Origin: Oscillospiraceae bacterium UBA6370 | GTDB taxonomy: Bacteria; Bacillota; Clostridia; Oscillospirales; Oscillospiraceae | DNA length: 27,668 nt | Direction of reading: 5' to 3' | NCBI GenBank assembly: GCA_002437735.1 | Contig: DJRC01000012.1 | Location: forward strand, 1 to 27,668 | Shown: piece after piece, positions 15,135-21,572 of the stretch | Position numbering within the stretch: the first letter of the stretch is position 1 | How the letters are laid out: every line of letters starts with the position of its first letter | Notes under the pieces: generated by a model | Database searches by the model: none | What the model saw: the letters and a program-made list of their open reading frames with translations, nothing else | What the model was told of the DNA's origin: nothing | Position numbers and translations under genes: made by a program

Positions 15135-16748
15135 ATGGCTACTGAAAAAAAGCAATCCTTCCTCGGCGGCGCCGCCGTGCTCGCGTTCGGCATCGTCGCG
15201 GTCAAGATCATCGGCGCGGTCTTCAAGATCCCGCTGCGCAACATCCTCGGCGAAGGCGGCAGCGCGGACTTCTCCAACGCCTATAACATCTACGCCACGC
15301 TCCTGACCGTCTCGACCGCGGGTCTTCCCGTCGCGCTCTCTAAGCTCGTGAGCGAGTCCTACGCCCTCGGCCGCACCCGGCAGGCGCACCGCACCTTCCG
15401 CGTTTCGCTCTCGGTCTTTCTCGTGCTGGGCGTCGCCTCGTTCGCGCTCATGTGGTGGGGCAGCGACCTGCTCGCGGGCTTTCTGAACAATCCCCGCGCC
15501 GCCTACGGCATCCGCGCTCTCGCGCCCGCCGTCGTGTGCGTGGGCTGCCTGTCCGCCTTCCGCGGCTACGCGCAGGGCCGACAGTACATGACGCCCACCG
15601 CCGTCTCGCAGATCATCGAGGCCCTCTGCAAGCTCGTGCTCGGTCTCGCGCTCTCAATGTGGCTTCTGCGCATCGGTCAGCCGGACTACATCGCCGCCGC
15701 GGGCGCCATTGCCGGCGTCACCGCCGGCACCATCCTCTCGCTCGTCTACATGGCGATCGACTACCTGCGCCACCGCCCCGCGCTGCGCCGCGGCGAGTCC
15801 TGCGCGCCGGACCGCGCGATCCTCCGCCGCCTCCTCGCCCTCGCCATTCCCATCACCCTCTCGTCCTCGATGGTCTCCCTCATCACCCTCATCGACACCA
15901 AGCTCGTCCAGGGCAGACTGCAGGACGCCCTCGGCTACACGCTCGACCAGATGCGCGCCGCCTACGGCAACTACTCCGCCTGCATGGACCTCTACAACCT
16001 GCCCTCCTCGCTCATGGTCGCGCTCACCGCCTCGGTCATCCCCGCCGTCTCCGCCGCCGTCACGCAGCGCGACCGCCGGCAGTCCGCCCGCATCGTGCGC
16101 TCGTCCCTGCGCGTCACGGCGCTGCTCGCCTTCCCGATGGGTCTCGGCCTCTGGGCGCTGAGCGATCCGCTCTTCCGCCTTTTCTACCGCAGCTACAACG
16201 CCGAGCTCGGCGGCTCGCTGCTCGCGGTGCTCGGCATCGCCAGCATCTTCGTCTGCCTCATGCTCATCACCAATTCGATCCTGCAGGCGTACGGCCGCGT
16301 CAGCGTTCCCATCGTCACCATGCTCGTCGGCGGCGGCGTGAAGATCGTCCTGAACTACAACCTCGTCGCCCTTCCCTCCGTCAATATCCACGGCGCGCCC
16401 ATCGGCACGCTCGTGTGCTTCGCGCTCACCGCGCTTTTGAACCTCATCGCCGTCGCGCGCATCGCGCCCTTCCGGCTCAACTACCCCGGCTATTTCCTGC
16501 GCCCGCTCTTCGCCTCGCTCGTCATGGCGTTCGCCGCCCGCGGCGTCTACGCCCTCGCCGCGCATTTCCTTATTCCGTCCGTCGAGGAGGTCAGCCGTCT
16601 CACGCTGCTCTTGTGCGTCGGCATCGCCATCGGCGTCGCCGTGGTGATCTACGGTGTGCTCGTGCTCGCCCTGCATTGCATCCGCCGCAGCGACCTTGAG
16701 CTGCTGCCCAAGGGCGATAAGCTCGCCCGTCTCCTCCACATTTCTTAA
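15135..16748 (+). CDS. SpoVB/YabM-type polysaccharide or lipid II flippase
   Basis: This 537-residue membrane protein has about fourteen hydrophobic helices, belonging to the MOP flippase superfamily (polysaccharide biosynthesis/MurJ-like). The N-terminus, AFGIVAVKIIGAVFKIPLRN then SADFSNAYNIYATLLTVSTA, is characteristic of the SpoVB/YtgP/YabM group. Its place directly upstream of mazG, rqcP, yabP, yabQ and divIC matches Bacillus yabM. The likely job is flipping lipid-linked cell-wall or spore-cortex precursors; paralogues are interchangeable enough that lipid II (Amj/MurJ-like) versus SpoVB roles cannot be separated by reading. It follows the PNP gene by 18 bases. Confidence 0.88.
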   Translation: MATEKKQSFLGGAAVLAFGIVAVKIIGAVFKIPLRNILGEGGSADFSNAYNIYATLLTVSTAGLPVALSKLVSESYALGRTRQAHRTFRVSLSVFLVLGVASFALMWWGSDLLAGFLNNPRAAYGIRALAPAVVCVGCLSAFRGYAQGRQYMTPTAVSQIIEALCKLVLGLALSMWLLRIGQPDYIAAAGAIAGVTAGTILSLVYMAIDYLRHRPALRRGESCAPDRAILRRLLALAIPITLSSSMVSLITLIDTKLVQGRLQDALGYTLDQMRAAYGNYSACMDLYNLPSSLMVALTASVIPAVSAAVTQRDRRQSARIVRSSLRVTALLAFPMGLGLWALSDPLFRLFYRSYNAELGGSLLAVLGIASIFVCLMLITNSILQAYGRVSVPIVTMLVGGGVKIVLNYNLVALPSVNIHGAPIGTLVCFALTALLNLIAVARIAPFRLNYPGYFLRPLFASLVMAFAARGVYALAAHFLIPSVEEVSRLTLLLCVGIAIGVAVVIYGVLVLALHCIRRSDLELLPKGDKLARLLHIS

Positions 16749-16804
16749 AAAAGCCCGAAACCCCTTGAAAAATCACAGAAAAATCTTGCAATAGGACATA
16801 AGAT

Positions 16805-17599
16805 ATGGTAAATTTTGAAAGGAAAGAGACATACTCCCTACAGGACCTCATCGAGATCCTGCGTATCCTGCGCGCGCCGGGCGGCTGCCCATGGGATCGC
16901 GCGCAGACCCATCTTTCCGACCGCCGCAATTTTTTAGAGGAGGCCTACGAGGCCGCCGAGGCGTTCGACCGCGACGATCCCGCCCTCATGTGCGAGGAGC
17001 TGGGCGATATGCTCATGCAGGTCCTCTTCAACATCCACATTGAGGAGGACGCGGGCCGCTTCACCACCGACGATGTGACCGATCACATCTGCAAAAAGCT
17101 CATCTTCCGCCACCCCCATGTTTTCGGAACCGCTGCCGCTGACACCAGCGAGGAGGTCCTCGTGAACTGGGAGGCGCTCAAGCGGCAGGAAAAGGGCCAG
17201 CAGACCACCGCCGACGCGATGGACGCCGTCGCCCGCTCGCTGCCCGCCCTCTGGCGCGCGGACAAGCTCCAGAGCAAGGCCGCCAAGGCCGGCTTTGAAT
17301 TTGCCGACGTCTCCGGCGCGCTGGACAAGCTCGATGAGGAAACGCGCGAGCTGCGCGAGGCCGCCGAGCGCGGCACGAACTTCTCCGAGGAGCTCGGCGA
17401 CGTGCTCTTTGCCGCCGTCAAGGCCGGCCGCTTTCTGAGCGTCGATCCCGAGGACGCGCTGAACGCCACCTGCGAGAAATTCATCGCCCGCTTCCGCCGC
17501 GTGGAGGAGGCCTGCGCCGCGCGCGGCGCGGAGCTGTCCTCGCTCCCGCTCGATGAGCTCACCCGCCTCTGGAACGAGGCCAAGCACCCCACGGAATGA
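16805..17599 (+). CDS. mazG: Nucleoside triphosphate pyrophosphohydrolase MazG
   Basis: MazG hydrolyses (d)NTPs to monophosphates, cleaning non-canonical nucleotides and possibly dampening stress signalling. The 264 residues hold two MazG domains. In the first, RAPGGCPWDRAQTH leads into the metal-binding EEAYE (45-49) and EELGD (64-68); the second has a degenerate copy around LDEETRELREA and FSEELGDVLFA. The Bacillus counterpart YabN has an extra N-terminal methylase-like domain, missing here, as in many clostridia. The start has AGGA eight bases upstream. It lies 56 bases after the flippase and no clear promoter was found between them. Confidence 0.95.
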   Translation: MVNFERKETYSLQDLIEILRILRAPGGCPWDRAQTHLSDRRNFLEEAYEAAEAFDRDDPALMCEELGDMLMQVLFNIHIEEDAGRFTTDDVTDHICKKLIFRHPHVFGTAAADTSEEVLVNWEALKRQEKGQQTTADAMDAVARSLPALWRADKLQSKAAKAGFEFADVSGALDKLDEETRELREAAERGTNFSEELGDVLFAAVKAGRFLSVDPEDALNATCEKFIARFRRVEEACAARGAELSSLPLDELTRLWNEAKHPTE

Positions 17600-17619
17600 A
17601 AAACGCCTTGTCGTTTTTT
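17599..17619 (+). terminator. Weak terminator-like hairpin after mazG
   Basis: AAAAACG (17599-17605) pairs with CGTTTTT (17612-17618), followed by another T. The stem is mostly A-T, so it is a weak terminator at best. Confidence 0.35.
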
Positions 17620-17681
17620 GTTTATACCCCCCGCCGCGGACCGTTCGCGGCAATACAACTACAAACAGGAGGCTATTTACC

Positions 17682-17954
17682 ATGAATAAGACCGAACTCA
17701 TTGCTGCTGCCGCTGAAAAGGCCGGCGTTTCCAAGAAGGAAGCCGAAGCCGTCGTCACCGCCGCTTTCGACGCCATCGCCGCATCCCTCAAGGAAGGCGA
17801 GAAGGTCCAGCTCGTCGGCTTTGGCTCTTTTGAGGTCAAGACCCGCGCCGAGCGCATCGGCCGCAACCCCGCCACCGGCGCCGAGATCAAGATCGCCGCT
17901 TCCAAGGTCCCGACCTTCAAGGCCGGCAAGGCGCTCAAGGACATCGTTGGCTGA
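17682..17954 (+). CDS. hup: HU family DNA-binding protein
   Basis: This 90-residue nucleoid protein bends and wraps DNA as a dimer. It begins MNKTELIAAAAEKAGVSKKE, has the conserved VQLVGFGSFEVKTRAERIGR and the DNA-clamp arm GRNPATGAEIKI, and ends FKAGKALKDIVG. The frame is open further upstream to 17553, but CAGGAGG nine bases before 17682 and the family's uniform length fix the start. Codon use is strongly biased (AAG, GCC), as for highly expressed genes. In Bacillus an HU gene is not between yabN and yabO, but this placement is common in clostridia. A GCCGCG/CGCGGC hairpin (17633-17651) lies in the leader. Confidence 0.97.
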   Translation: MNKTELIAAAAEKAGVSKKEAEAVVTAAFDAIAASLKEGEKVQLVGFGSFEVKTRAERIGRNPATGAEIKIAASKVPTFKAGKALKDIVG

Positions 17955-17962
17955 CACACCTT

Positions 17963-17996
17963 CAAAGGAGCGGGTCGTCCCCGCTCCTTTGCTTTT
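17963..17996 (+). terminator. Intrinsic terminator of hup
   Basis: CAAAGGAGCGGG (17963-17974) pairs with CCCGCTCCTTTG (17980-17991), followed by CTTTT. It would cut most hup transcription before rqcP. Confidence 0.8.
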
Positions 17997-18035
17997 CCGG
18001 CCGCAAGCATTTCCGCGAAAGGAGTACCCCATCCC

Positions 18036-18284
18036 ATGCGTCTCGATAAATACCTCAAGGTCTCGCGCCTCATCAAGCGCCGCACCGTGGCGAACGAGGC
18101 CTGCGACCTCGGCCGCATCACGGTCAACGACCGCGTCGCCCGCGCGTCCTACGACGTCAAGGTCGGCGACCGCATCGCCATTCACTTCGGCGAGCGCACC
18201 CTCGCGGTCGAGGTCCTCTCCGTGGCGGACAACGTCGGCAAGGCGGACGCCGCCGCGCTTTACCGCGAGCTGCCGAACGCATAA
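18036..18284 (+). CDS. rqcP: S4-domain RNA-binding protein RqcP (YabO/HslR-like)
   Basis: This 82-residue single-S4-domain protein has MRLDKYLKVSRLIKRRTVAN at the N-terminus, then GRITVNDRVARASYDVKVGD and a short tail. RqcP works with RqcH on stalled 50S-peptidyl-tRNA complexes to add C-terminal alanine tails in bacterial ribosome quality control. The neighbour order, mazG before and yabP after, is the conserved YabN-YabO-YabP arrangement. AAAGGAG lies 12 bases before the start. Confidence 0.93.
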   Translation: MRLDKYLKVSRLIKRRTVANEACDLGRITVNDRVARASYDVKVGDRIAIHFGERTLAVEVLSVADNVGKADAAALYRELPNA

Positions 18285-18294
18285 CGCAAAGCAG

Positions 18295-18323
18295 GCATAA
18301 CCCGGACACGCCTCCCATACACT
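18295..18323 (+). promoter_or_regulatory. Candidate sigma-E promoter of yabP-yabQ
   Basis: A -35-like GCATAAC (18295-18301), a 14-base spacer and CATACACT (18316-18323) fit the Bacillus sigma-E consensus (KMATATT, 14-15 bases, CATACAHT); the -10 matches at every position. yabP is a mother-cell sigma-E gene in Bacillus. The -10 lies in the left arm and loop of the hairpin at 18312-18337. This is inferred from pattern only. Confidence 0.5.
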
Positions 18324-18347
18324 TTGGTGTATGGGAGATCATTTTTT
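18312..18347 (+). terminator. Intrinsic terminator of rqcP
   Basis: CTCCCATACAC (18312-18322) pairs perfectly with GTGTATGGGAG (18327-18337) around TTTG, followed by ATCATTTTTT. It separates the vegetative rqcP gene from the sporulation genes yabP and yabQ. Confidence 0.85.
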
Positions 18348-18361
18348 CAGGAGGTTCCGCT

Positions 18362-18646
18362 ATGCCTTATGATACCCTTCCCCCCGCTGCCGCCCACCGC
18401 GTCGAGCTCGACGGGCGCGAGCGCCTGATCGTCTCCGGCGTGGACGACGTCGACCGCTTCGACGAAAACGAGATCGTCATGACCACCTCCGCCGGCACGC
18501 TCATCGTCACGGGCGAGAGCCTGCACATCGGCAAGCTCAGCCTGGACGGCGGCGAGCTCCACGTCGACGGCCACATCGACTCGCTCCTCTATGAGGACAC
18601 CGACCGCCCCTCCGGCGGACTGCTCAGCCGCCTGTTCGGAGGCTGA
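18362..18646 (+). CDS. yabP: Sporulation protein YabP
   Basis: This 94-residue protein of the YabP/YqfC family has hydrophobic-strand repeats: RLIVSGVDDVDRFDENEIVM, then TSAGTLIVTGESLHIGKLSL and GGELHVDGHIDSLLY. Bacillus YabP is produced in the mother cell and is tied to spore cortex formation together with YabQ. CAGGAGG precedes the start. It ends three bases before yabQ, so they are one transcription unit. Confidence 0.93.
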   Translation: MPYDTLPPAAAHRVELDGRERLIVSGVDDVDRFDENEIVMTTSAGTLIVTGESLHIGKLSLDGGELHVDGHIDSLLYEDTDRPSGGLLSRLFGG

Positions 18647-18649
18647 GCC

Positions 18650-19267
18650 ATGGGCATCGAGATCGGCGCACAGCTCGACGCCCTCTGGCGCGCCCTTTTC
18701 CTCGGCGCGGCGTTCGCTCTGCTTTATGACGGCCTGCGCGCCCTCCGCCTGCGCCGCCGCACCCGCCGCGCCCTGACGGACCTGCTCGACGCGCTCTACT
18801 GTCTCTTCCTCGCCGCTGCCCTTCTCGCCTTCACGCTGCGCATCGGACAGGGCGAGCTGCGGCTCTATATGCTCGCCTTCATCGCCCTCGGCGCGTACCT
18901 GAGCTTTGCGCTCCTCTCGCCGCTTCTCCGCCCGCTCTGGGACTTCTGGGCAGATTGCCTCTTCGCCTTCGCCCGCCTTCTGCACGCACCGCTTCTGCTG
19001 GTGAAAAAATATTATGGTAAACTGCACAAATTTGTCAAAAAGCTCTTTCTTTTTTCGCGCCGCACCCTTATAATGAAAAATTACAAACGGTCGGCGCGGC
19101 GTTCCCGGCGCGCTGCGGAACGAAGGGGAGGTGTGCAATATGGCAGAGGAAAAGACCGCGCGCAAAAAGCAGGGCGGCGGAACGCTCCCGAAGCTGCTGC
19201 TTCTCGCTCTGCTGTTTCTCATCGGCGTGCACCTTCTAAACCTTCGGCAGGAGATCAGTCGCGCTGA
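18650..19267 (+). CDS. yabQ: Spore cortex protein YabQ (C-terminus overlaps divIC)
   Basis: This is a membrane protein with about four hydrophobic segments in its first 125 residues (GAQLDALWRALFLGAAFALL, LLDALYCLFLAAALLAFTLR, LYMLAFIALGAYLSFALLSP, FWADCLFAFARLLHAPLLLV) followed by a basic tail, the layout of YabQ. YabQ is needed for spore cortex assembly in Bacillus. The frame as read gives 205 residues, the last 42 overlapping divIC in another frame by 128 bases. That stretch (Gly/Arg/Ser-rich, GGVQYGRGKDRAQKAG...) looks like out-of-frame divIC sequence rather than a selected domain, so the functional protein may end near residue 165 or a 3' indel may have removed the original stop. Confidence 0.85.
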   Translation: MGIEIGAQLDALWRALFLGAAFALLYDGLRALRLRRRTRRALTDLLDALYCLFLAAALLAFTLRIGQGELRLYMLAFIALGAYLSFALLSPLLRPLWDFWADCLFAFARLLHAPLLLVKKYYGKLHKFVKKLFLFSRRTLIMKNYKRSARRSRRAAERRGGVQYGRGKDRAQKAGRRNAPEAAASRSAVSHRRAPSKPSAGDQSR

Positions 19268-19439
19268 GGCTGAAAAGCAGGCTCTTTCCGCGCAGCTCGA
19301 GCAGCAGCAGCGTGAGAACGATTCCATCTCCTCCGCGCTCAAAAAGGCCGACGATCCCGAGTACCTGCAGGAGCTTGCCCGCGAGCAGCTCGACATGGTC
19401 TCTCCGGGCGAAAAGGTTTTTTACGACGTCAGCAACTAA
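19140..19439 (+). CDS. divIC: Septum formation initiator, DivIC/FtsB family
   Basis: This 99-residue bitopic divisome protein has a short basic cytoplasmic N-terminus, one membrane helix (about 16-34, TLPKLLLLALLFLIGVHLLN), a coiled coil (about 36-70, rich in Glu/Gln/Lys) and the family's end motif DPEYLQELAREQLDMVSPGE with VFYD. DivIC works with FtsL and DivIB to activate septal wall synthesis. I chose the ATG at 19140 because GGGGAGG lies seven bases before it; an in-frame GTG at 19131 would overlap that site. It is the last gene of the yabM-divIC run and is followed by two terminators. Confidence 0.93.
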   Translation: MAEEKTARKKQGGGTLPKLLLLALLFLIGVHLLNLRQEISRAEAEKQALSAQLEQQQRENDSISSALKKADDPEYLQELAREQLDMVSPGEKVFYDVSN

Positions 19440-19445
19440 AGCTCC

Positions 19446-19482
19446 CGAAAGGGCGGCGCACCCGCGCCGCTCTTTCTTTTTT
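19446..19482 (+). terminator. Intrinsic terminator after divIC (first of two)
   Basis: GAAAGGGCGGCG pairs, with one G-U, to the CGCCGCTCTTTC-type arm ending about 19474, followed by a T-run. Confidence 0.75.
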
Positions 19483-19501
19483 ATCCATATCCGGTTGCAC
19501 A

Positions 19502-19540
19502 GAAAACGGCGGCGCCTTGCCGCCGTTTTCGTTTTCTTTC
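19502..19540 (+). terminator. Second tandem terminator after divIC
   Basis: GAAAACGGCGGC (19502-19513) and GCCGCCGTTTTC (19519-19530) form a perfect 12-bp stem followed by GTTTTCTTTC. Two strong terminators in a row close the long plus-strand run. Confidence 0.85.
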
Positions 19541-19570
19541 ACGTTTTTTTAACATCGCTTTCTCCCGTTC

Positions 19571-19599
19571 TTGCCCCTCTGTTTTCCTCGTGCTATAGT
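19571..19599 (+). promoter_or_regulatory. Sigma-A promoter of the sulP gene
   Basis: The -35 is TTGCCC (19571-19576), the spacer is 17 bases and the -10 is TATAGT (19594-19599). The start codon follows after 27 bases. Confidence 0.72.
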
Positions 19600-19626
19600 A
19601 AATGCAGTATTTTAGGGGGAATGTGT

Positions 19627-21273
19627 ATGTTTTCAGCCTTTTTCCGCGATCTTCGCACCGAATTTGCCGGCTATAACGCCGACAGGCTCCTCAAGGACGT
19701 CATGGCGGGCCTGACCGTCTGCGCCGTGGCGCTGCCGCTCGCGTTGGCGTTCGGCGTCAGCTCCGGCGCGTCCGCCGCCGCGGGCCTCGTCACTGCCATC
19801 CTCGCGGGCGTCGTTATCGCGATCCTCGGCGGCGCGTCCTATCAGGTCTCCGGCCCCACCGGCGCGATGAGCGCCGTGCTCATCGGCATCGTCGCGCAGT
19901 ACGGCCTGCAGGGCGTCTTTTTCGCGTGCTTCGCCGCCGGCGTGCTGCTGCTCGCCGCGGGGCTTCTGAAGCTCGGCCGTCTCATCGGCTTCATTCCGAT
20001 GCCCGTCATCATGGGCTTCACCTCCGGCATCGCCATTATCATCGCCCTTGGGCAGGTCGATAACTTCTTCGGCACCGTCTCGGAGGGCAGCTCCAACCTC
20101 GAAAAGCTCGCCTCCTACGCCCGCCTCGGCTTCCACCCGAGCCTCCAGACCGTCCTCATCGGCGCGCTGGTCGTCGCCGTCATGCTCGTCTGGCCGAAGA
20201 AATGGGGCGCAAAGGTCCCCGGCTCGCTCATCGGCATCATTGCCGCCACCGCTCTCGCCGCCGTGCTGGGCCTTGATGAGCTCGCCGTCGTCGGCGACAT
20301 TCCCCGCACGCTCCTCCTCTCCGACCGCCTGCACCTCGGCAGCCTGAGCCTCGATATGCTCTCGGACCTCATCTCCCCCATCGTCACCATCGCCGCCCTT
20401 GGCATGATCGAGAGCCTGCTGTGCGGCGCGTCCGCTGCCCGCATGAAAAGCGAGCCCTTCCACGCCGACCAGGAGCTCATCGCGCAGGGCGTCGGCAATA
20501 TCCTTCTGCCCTTCTTCGGCGGCGTGCCCGCCACCGCGGCCATCGCCCGCACCAGCGTCGCCATCAAATCCGGTCAGCAGACGCGCCTGACGAGCGTGTT
20601 CCACTCCGTCTTTCTGCTCGCCTCCATGTTCCTGCTCGGCGGCGTCATGGCGCGCCTGCCGCTCTCCGCGCTCGCGGGCGTCCTGATGGTCACCGCCTGG
20701 CGCATGAACGACTGGGCAGGCATCCGCTACCTCTTCGCCCACCGCTTCAAATCCGCCATCAGCCAGTTCCTCGTCACGATGCTTGCGACCGTCGTTTTCG
20801 ATCTCACCGTCGCCATCATCCTCGGCGTCATCTACTCCGCCATTCTCTACGTCGCCAGGAGCAGCCGCATCCACGTCGCCTTCTCCACCATCGACGGCAA
20901 CCGTCTGCGCTATGACGTCGGCAAATCCCCCATTCTCGACTCCGCCGGCGTGGTCTACGTCACCGGCTCCCTCTTCTTCGGCGCGGTGGACGAATTCAAC
21001 CACCGCCTGCAGGACATTCCCGAGGAGGACCACCTAATCCTCTCTCTGCGCGGGATGCCGAGCGTGGACGTCTCCGGTGCGCAGGCCGTGCTCGAGCTCT
21101 GCCAGCGCCTGCTCGCCAAGGGCCACACCATCGCCTTCTGCGGCGTGGCGGAGGATGTCCGCTCCTATTTCGACCGCGCGGGCGTCACCGCCCTCGTCGG
21201 CGAGAACGCCTACTACCACAGCGCCGACCGCGCCATCCTCGCCCTGCTCGACGAGGAGCTGCTCGAGGCGTAA
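19627..21273 (+). CDS. SulP family inorganic anion transporter with STAS domain
   Basis: This membrane transporter is 548 residues with my chosen start. The transmembrane part (about 1-420) opens with DVMAGLTVCAVALPLALAFG and includes VSGPTGAMSAVLIGI, GRLIGFIPMPVIMGFTSGIA and FFGGVPATAAIARTSVAIKSG, all SulP/SLC26 landmarks. The C-terminal STAS domain (about 450-548) has HLILSLRGMPSVDVSGAQAV with the usual D-S/V-G segment. Substrates in this family include sulfate, bicarbonate and dicarboxylates; none is indicated here. The frame is open far upstream, but 19627 has AGGGGG about seven bases before it, while ATG at 19621 is too close to that site. It is monocistronic between its own promoter and the structured region after it. 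Confidence 0.93.
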   Translation: MFSAFFRDLRTEFAGYNADRLLKDVMAGLTVCAVALPLALAFGVSSGASAAAGLVTAILAGVVIAILGGASYQVSGPTGAMSAVLIGIVAQYGLQGVFFACFAAGVLLLAAGLLKLGRLIGFIPMPVIMGFTSGIAIIIALGQVDNFFGTVSEGSSNLEKLASYARLGFHPSLQTVLIGALVVAVMLVWPKKWGAKVPGSLIGIIAATALAAVLGLDELAVVGDIPRTLLLSDRLHLGSLSLDMLSDLISPIVTIAALGMIESLLCGASAARMKSEPFHADQELIAQGVGNILLPFFGGVPATAAIARTSVAIKSGQQTRLTSVFHSVFLLASMFLLGGVMARLPLSALAGVLMVTAWRMNDWAGIRYLFAHRFKSAISQFLVTMLATVVFDLTVAIILGVIYSAILYVARSSRIHVAFSTIDGNRLRYDVGKSPILDSAGVVYVTGSLFFGAVDEFNHRLQDIPEEDHLILSLRGMPSVDVSGAQAVLELCQRLLAKGHTIAFCGVAEDVRSYFDRAGVTALVGENAYYHSADRAILALLDEELLEA

Positions 21274-21275
21274 AA

Positions 21276-21424
21276 AGGAGCCGCCGTCTCTCGACAGCGG
21301 CCCAAGCGGGTGGGATATTGGAAAGCTTCCATGGACTATACTACCACCCTTGTCCACCTTTCGCAACAGGAGCTTTTGTCGAACGCCGCCGCACGCTGTC
21401 GAAGCGTGTCGCGGCGTTCATTTT
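21276..21424 (+). ncRNA. Candidate structured RNA upstream of hpf (raiA-motif-like)
   Basis: This highly structured stretch has no ORF. H1 (21280-21301) is a 9-bp stem with one mismatch. H2 (21303-21352) is a long interrupted stem: CAAG/CTTG, GGTGG/CCACC and ATA/TAT, closing on TGGAA-AGC-TTCCA (21319-21331). H3 (21381-21419) is a 9-bp GAACGCCGC/GCGGCGTTC stem holding a second hairpin, followed by ATTTTCG, probably the terminator. A possible closing helix is AAAAG (21273-21277) with CTTTT (21374-21378). It lies directly upstream of hpf, whose family name is also raiA, where the published raiA-motif RNA is usually found in Firmicutes. The assignment rests on position and structure and was not tested against a covariance model. 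The opposite strand could also be transcribed, since H1 reads as a terminator there. Confidence 0.5.
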
Positions 21425-21426
21425 CG
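21381..21426 (+). terminator. Terminator-like hairpin after sulP / the candidate RNA
   Basis: A 9-bp outer stem (21381-21389 with 21411-21419) encloses a 6-bp inner stem (CACGCT/AGCGTG, 21392-21397 with 21403-21408). ATTTTCG follows. The T-run is short, so efficiency is uncertain. Confidence 0.6.
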
Positions 21427-21464
21427 TCAAAATAGACAAAACAGAAAATTTACAATTTGCCCTA

Positions 21465-21493
21465 TTGGCTATTTCCCCTTTTCATGCTATAAT
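21465..21493 (+). promoter_or_regulatory. Sigma-A promoter of hpf
   Basis: The -35 is TTGGCT (21465-21470), the spacer is 17 bases and the -10 is TATAAT (21488-21493). Transcription should begin near 21500, leaving a leader of about 73 bases. Confidence 0.75.
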
Positions 21494-21508
21494 CAATAAA
21501 AGTGAAGA

Positions 21509-21533
21509 GGGAGTCGGCTGAGACTTCCTTTTT
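21509..21533 (+). terminator. Terminator-like hairpin at the start of the hpf leader
   Basis: GGGAGTC (21509-21515) pairs with GACTTCC (21522-21528), with one G-U pair, and TTTTT follows directly. It starts only about ten bases after the expected transcription start of hpf. It may act as an attenuator, or terminate read-through from upstream. Confidence 0.6.
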
Positions 21534-21572
21534 GCTTTCCCTACTCGCAGAAATTGAAAGGAGCGAACCGTT

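Noticed and set aside
16749..16804. Promoter for mazG
   Set aside because: TTGCAA with TAAATT 17 bases later would place the start of transcription inside the coding region, and TTGAAA with GCAATA has a poor -10; neither is convincing.
17553..17681. N-terminal extension of the HU frame
   Set aside because: HU proteins are about 90 residues, and a strong ribosome site precedes 17682.
19312..19626. N-terminal extension of the SulP frame into divIC
   Set aside because: The open frame crosses two terminators and the sulP promoter, and the family N-terminus and ribosome site place the start at 19627.
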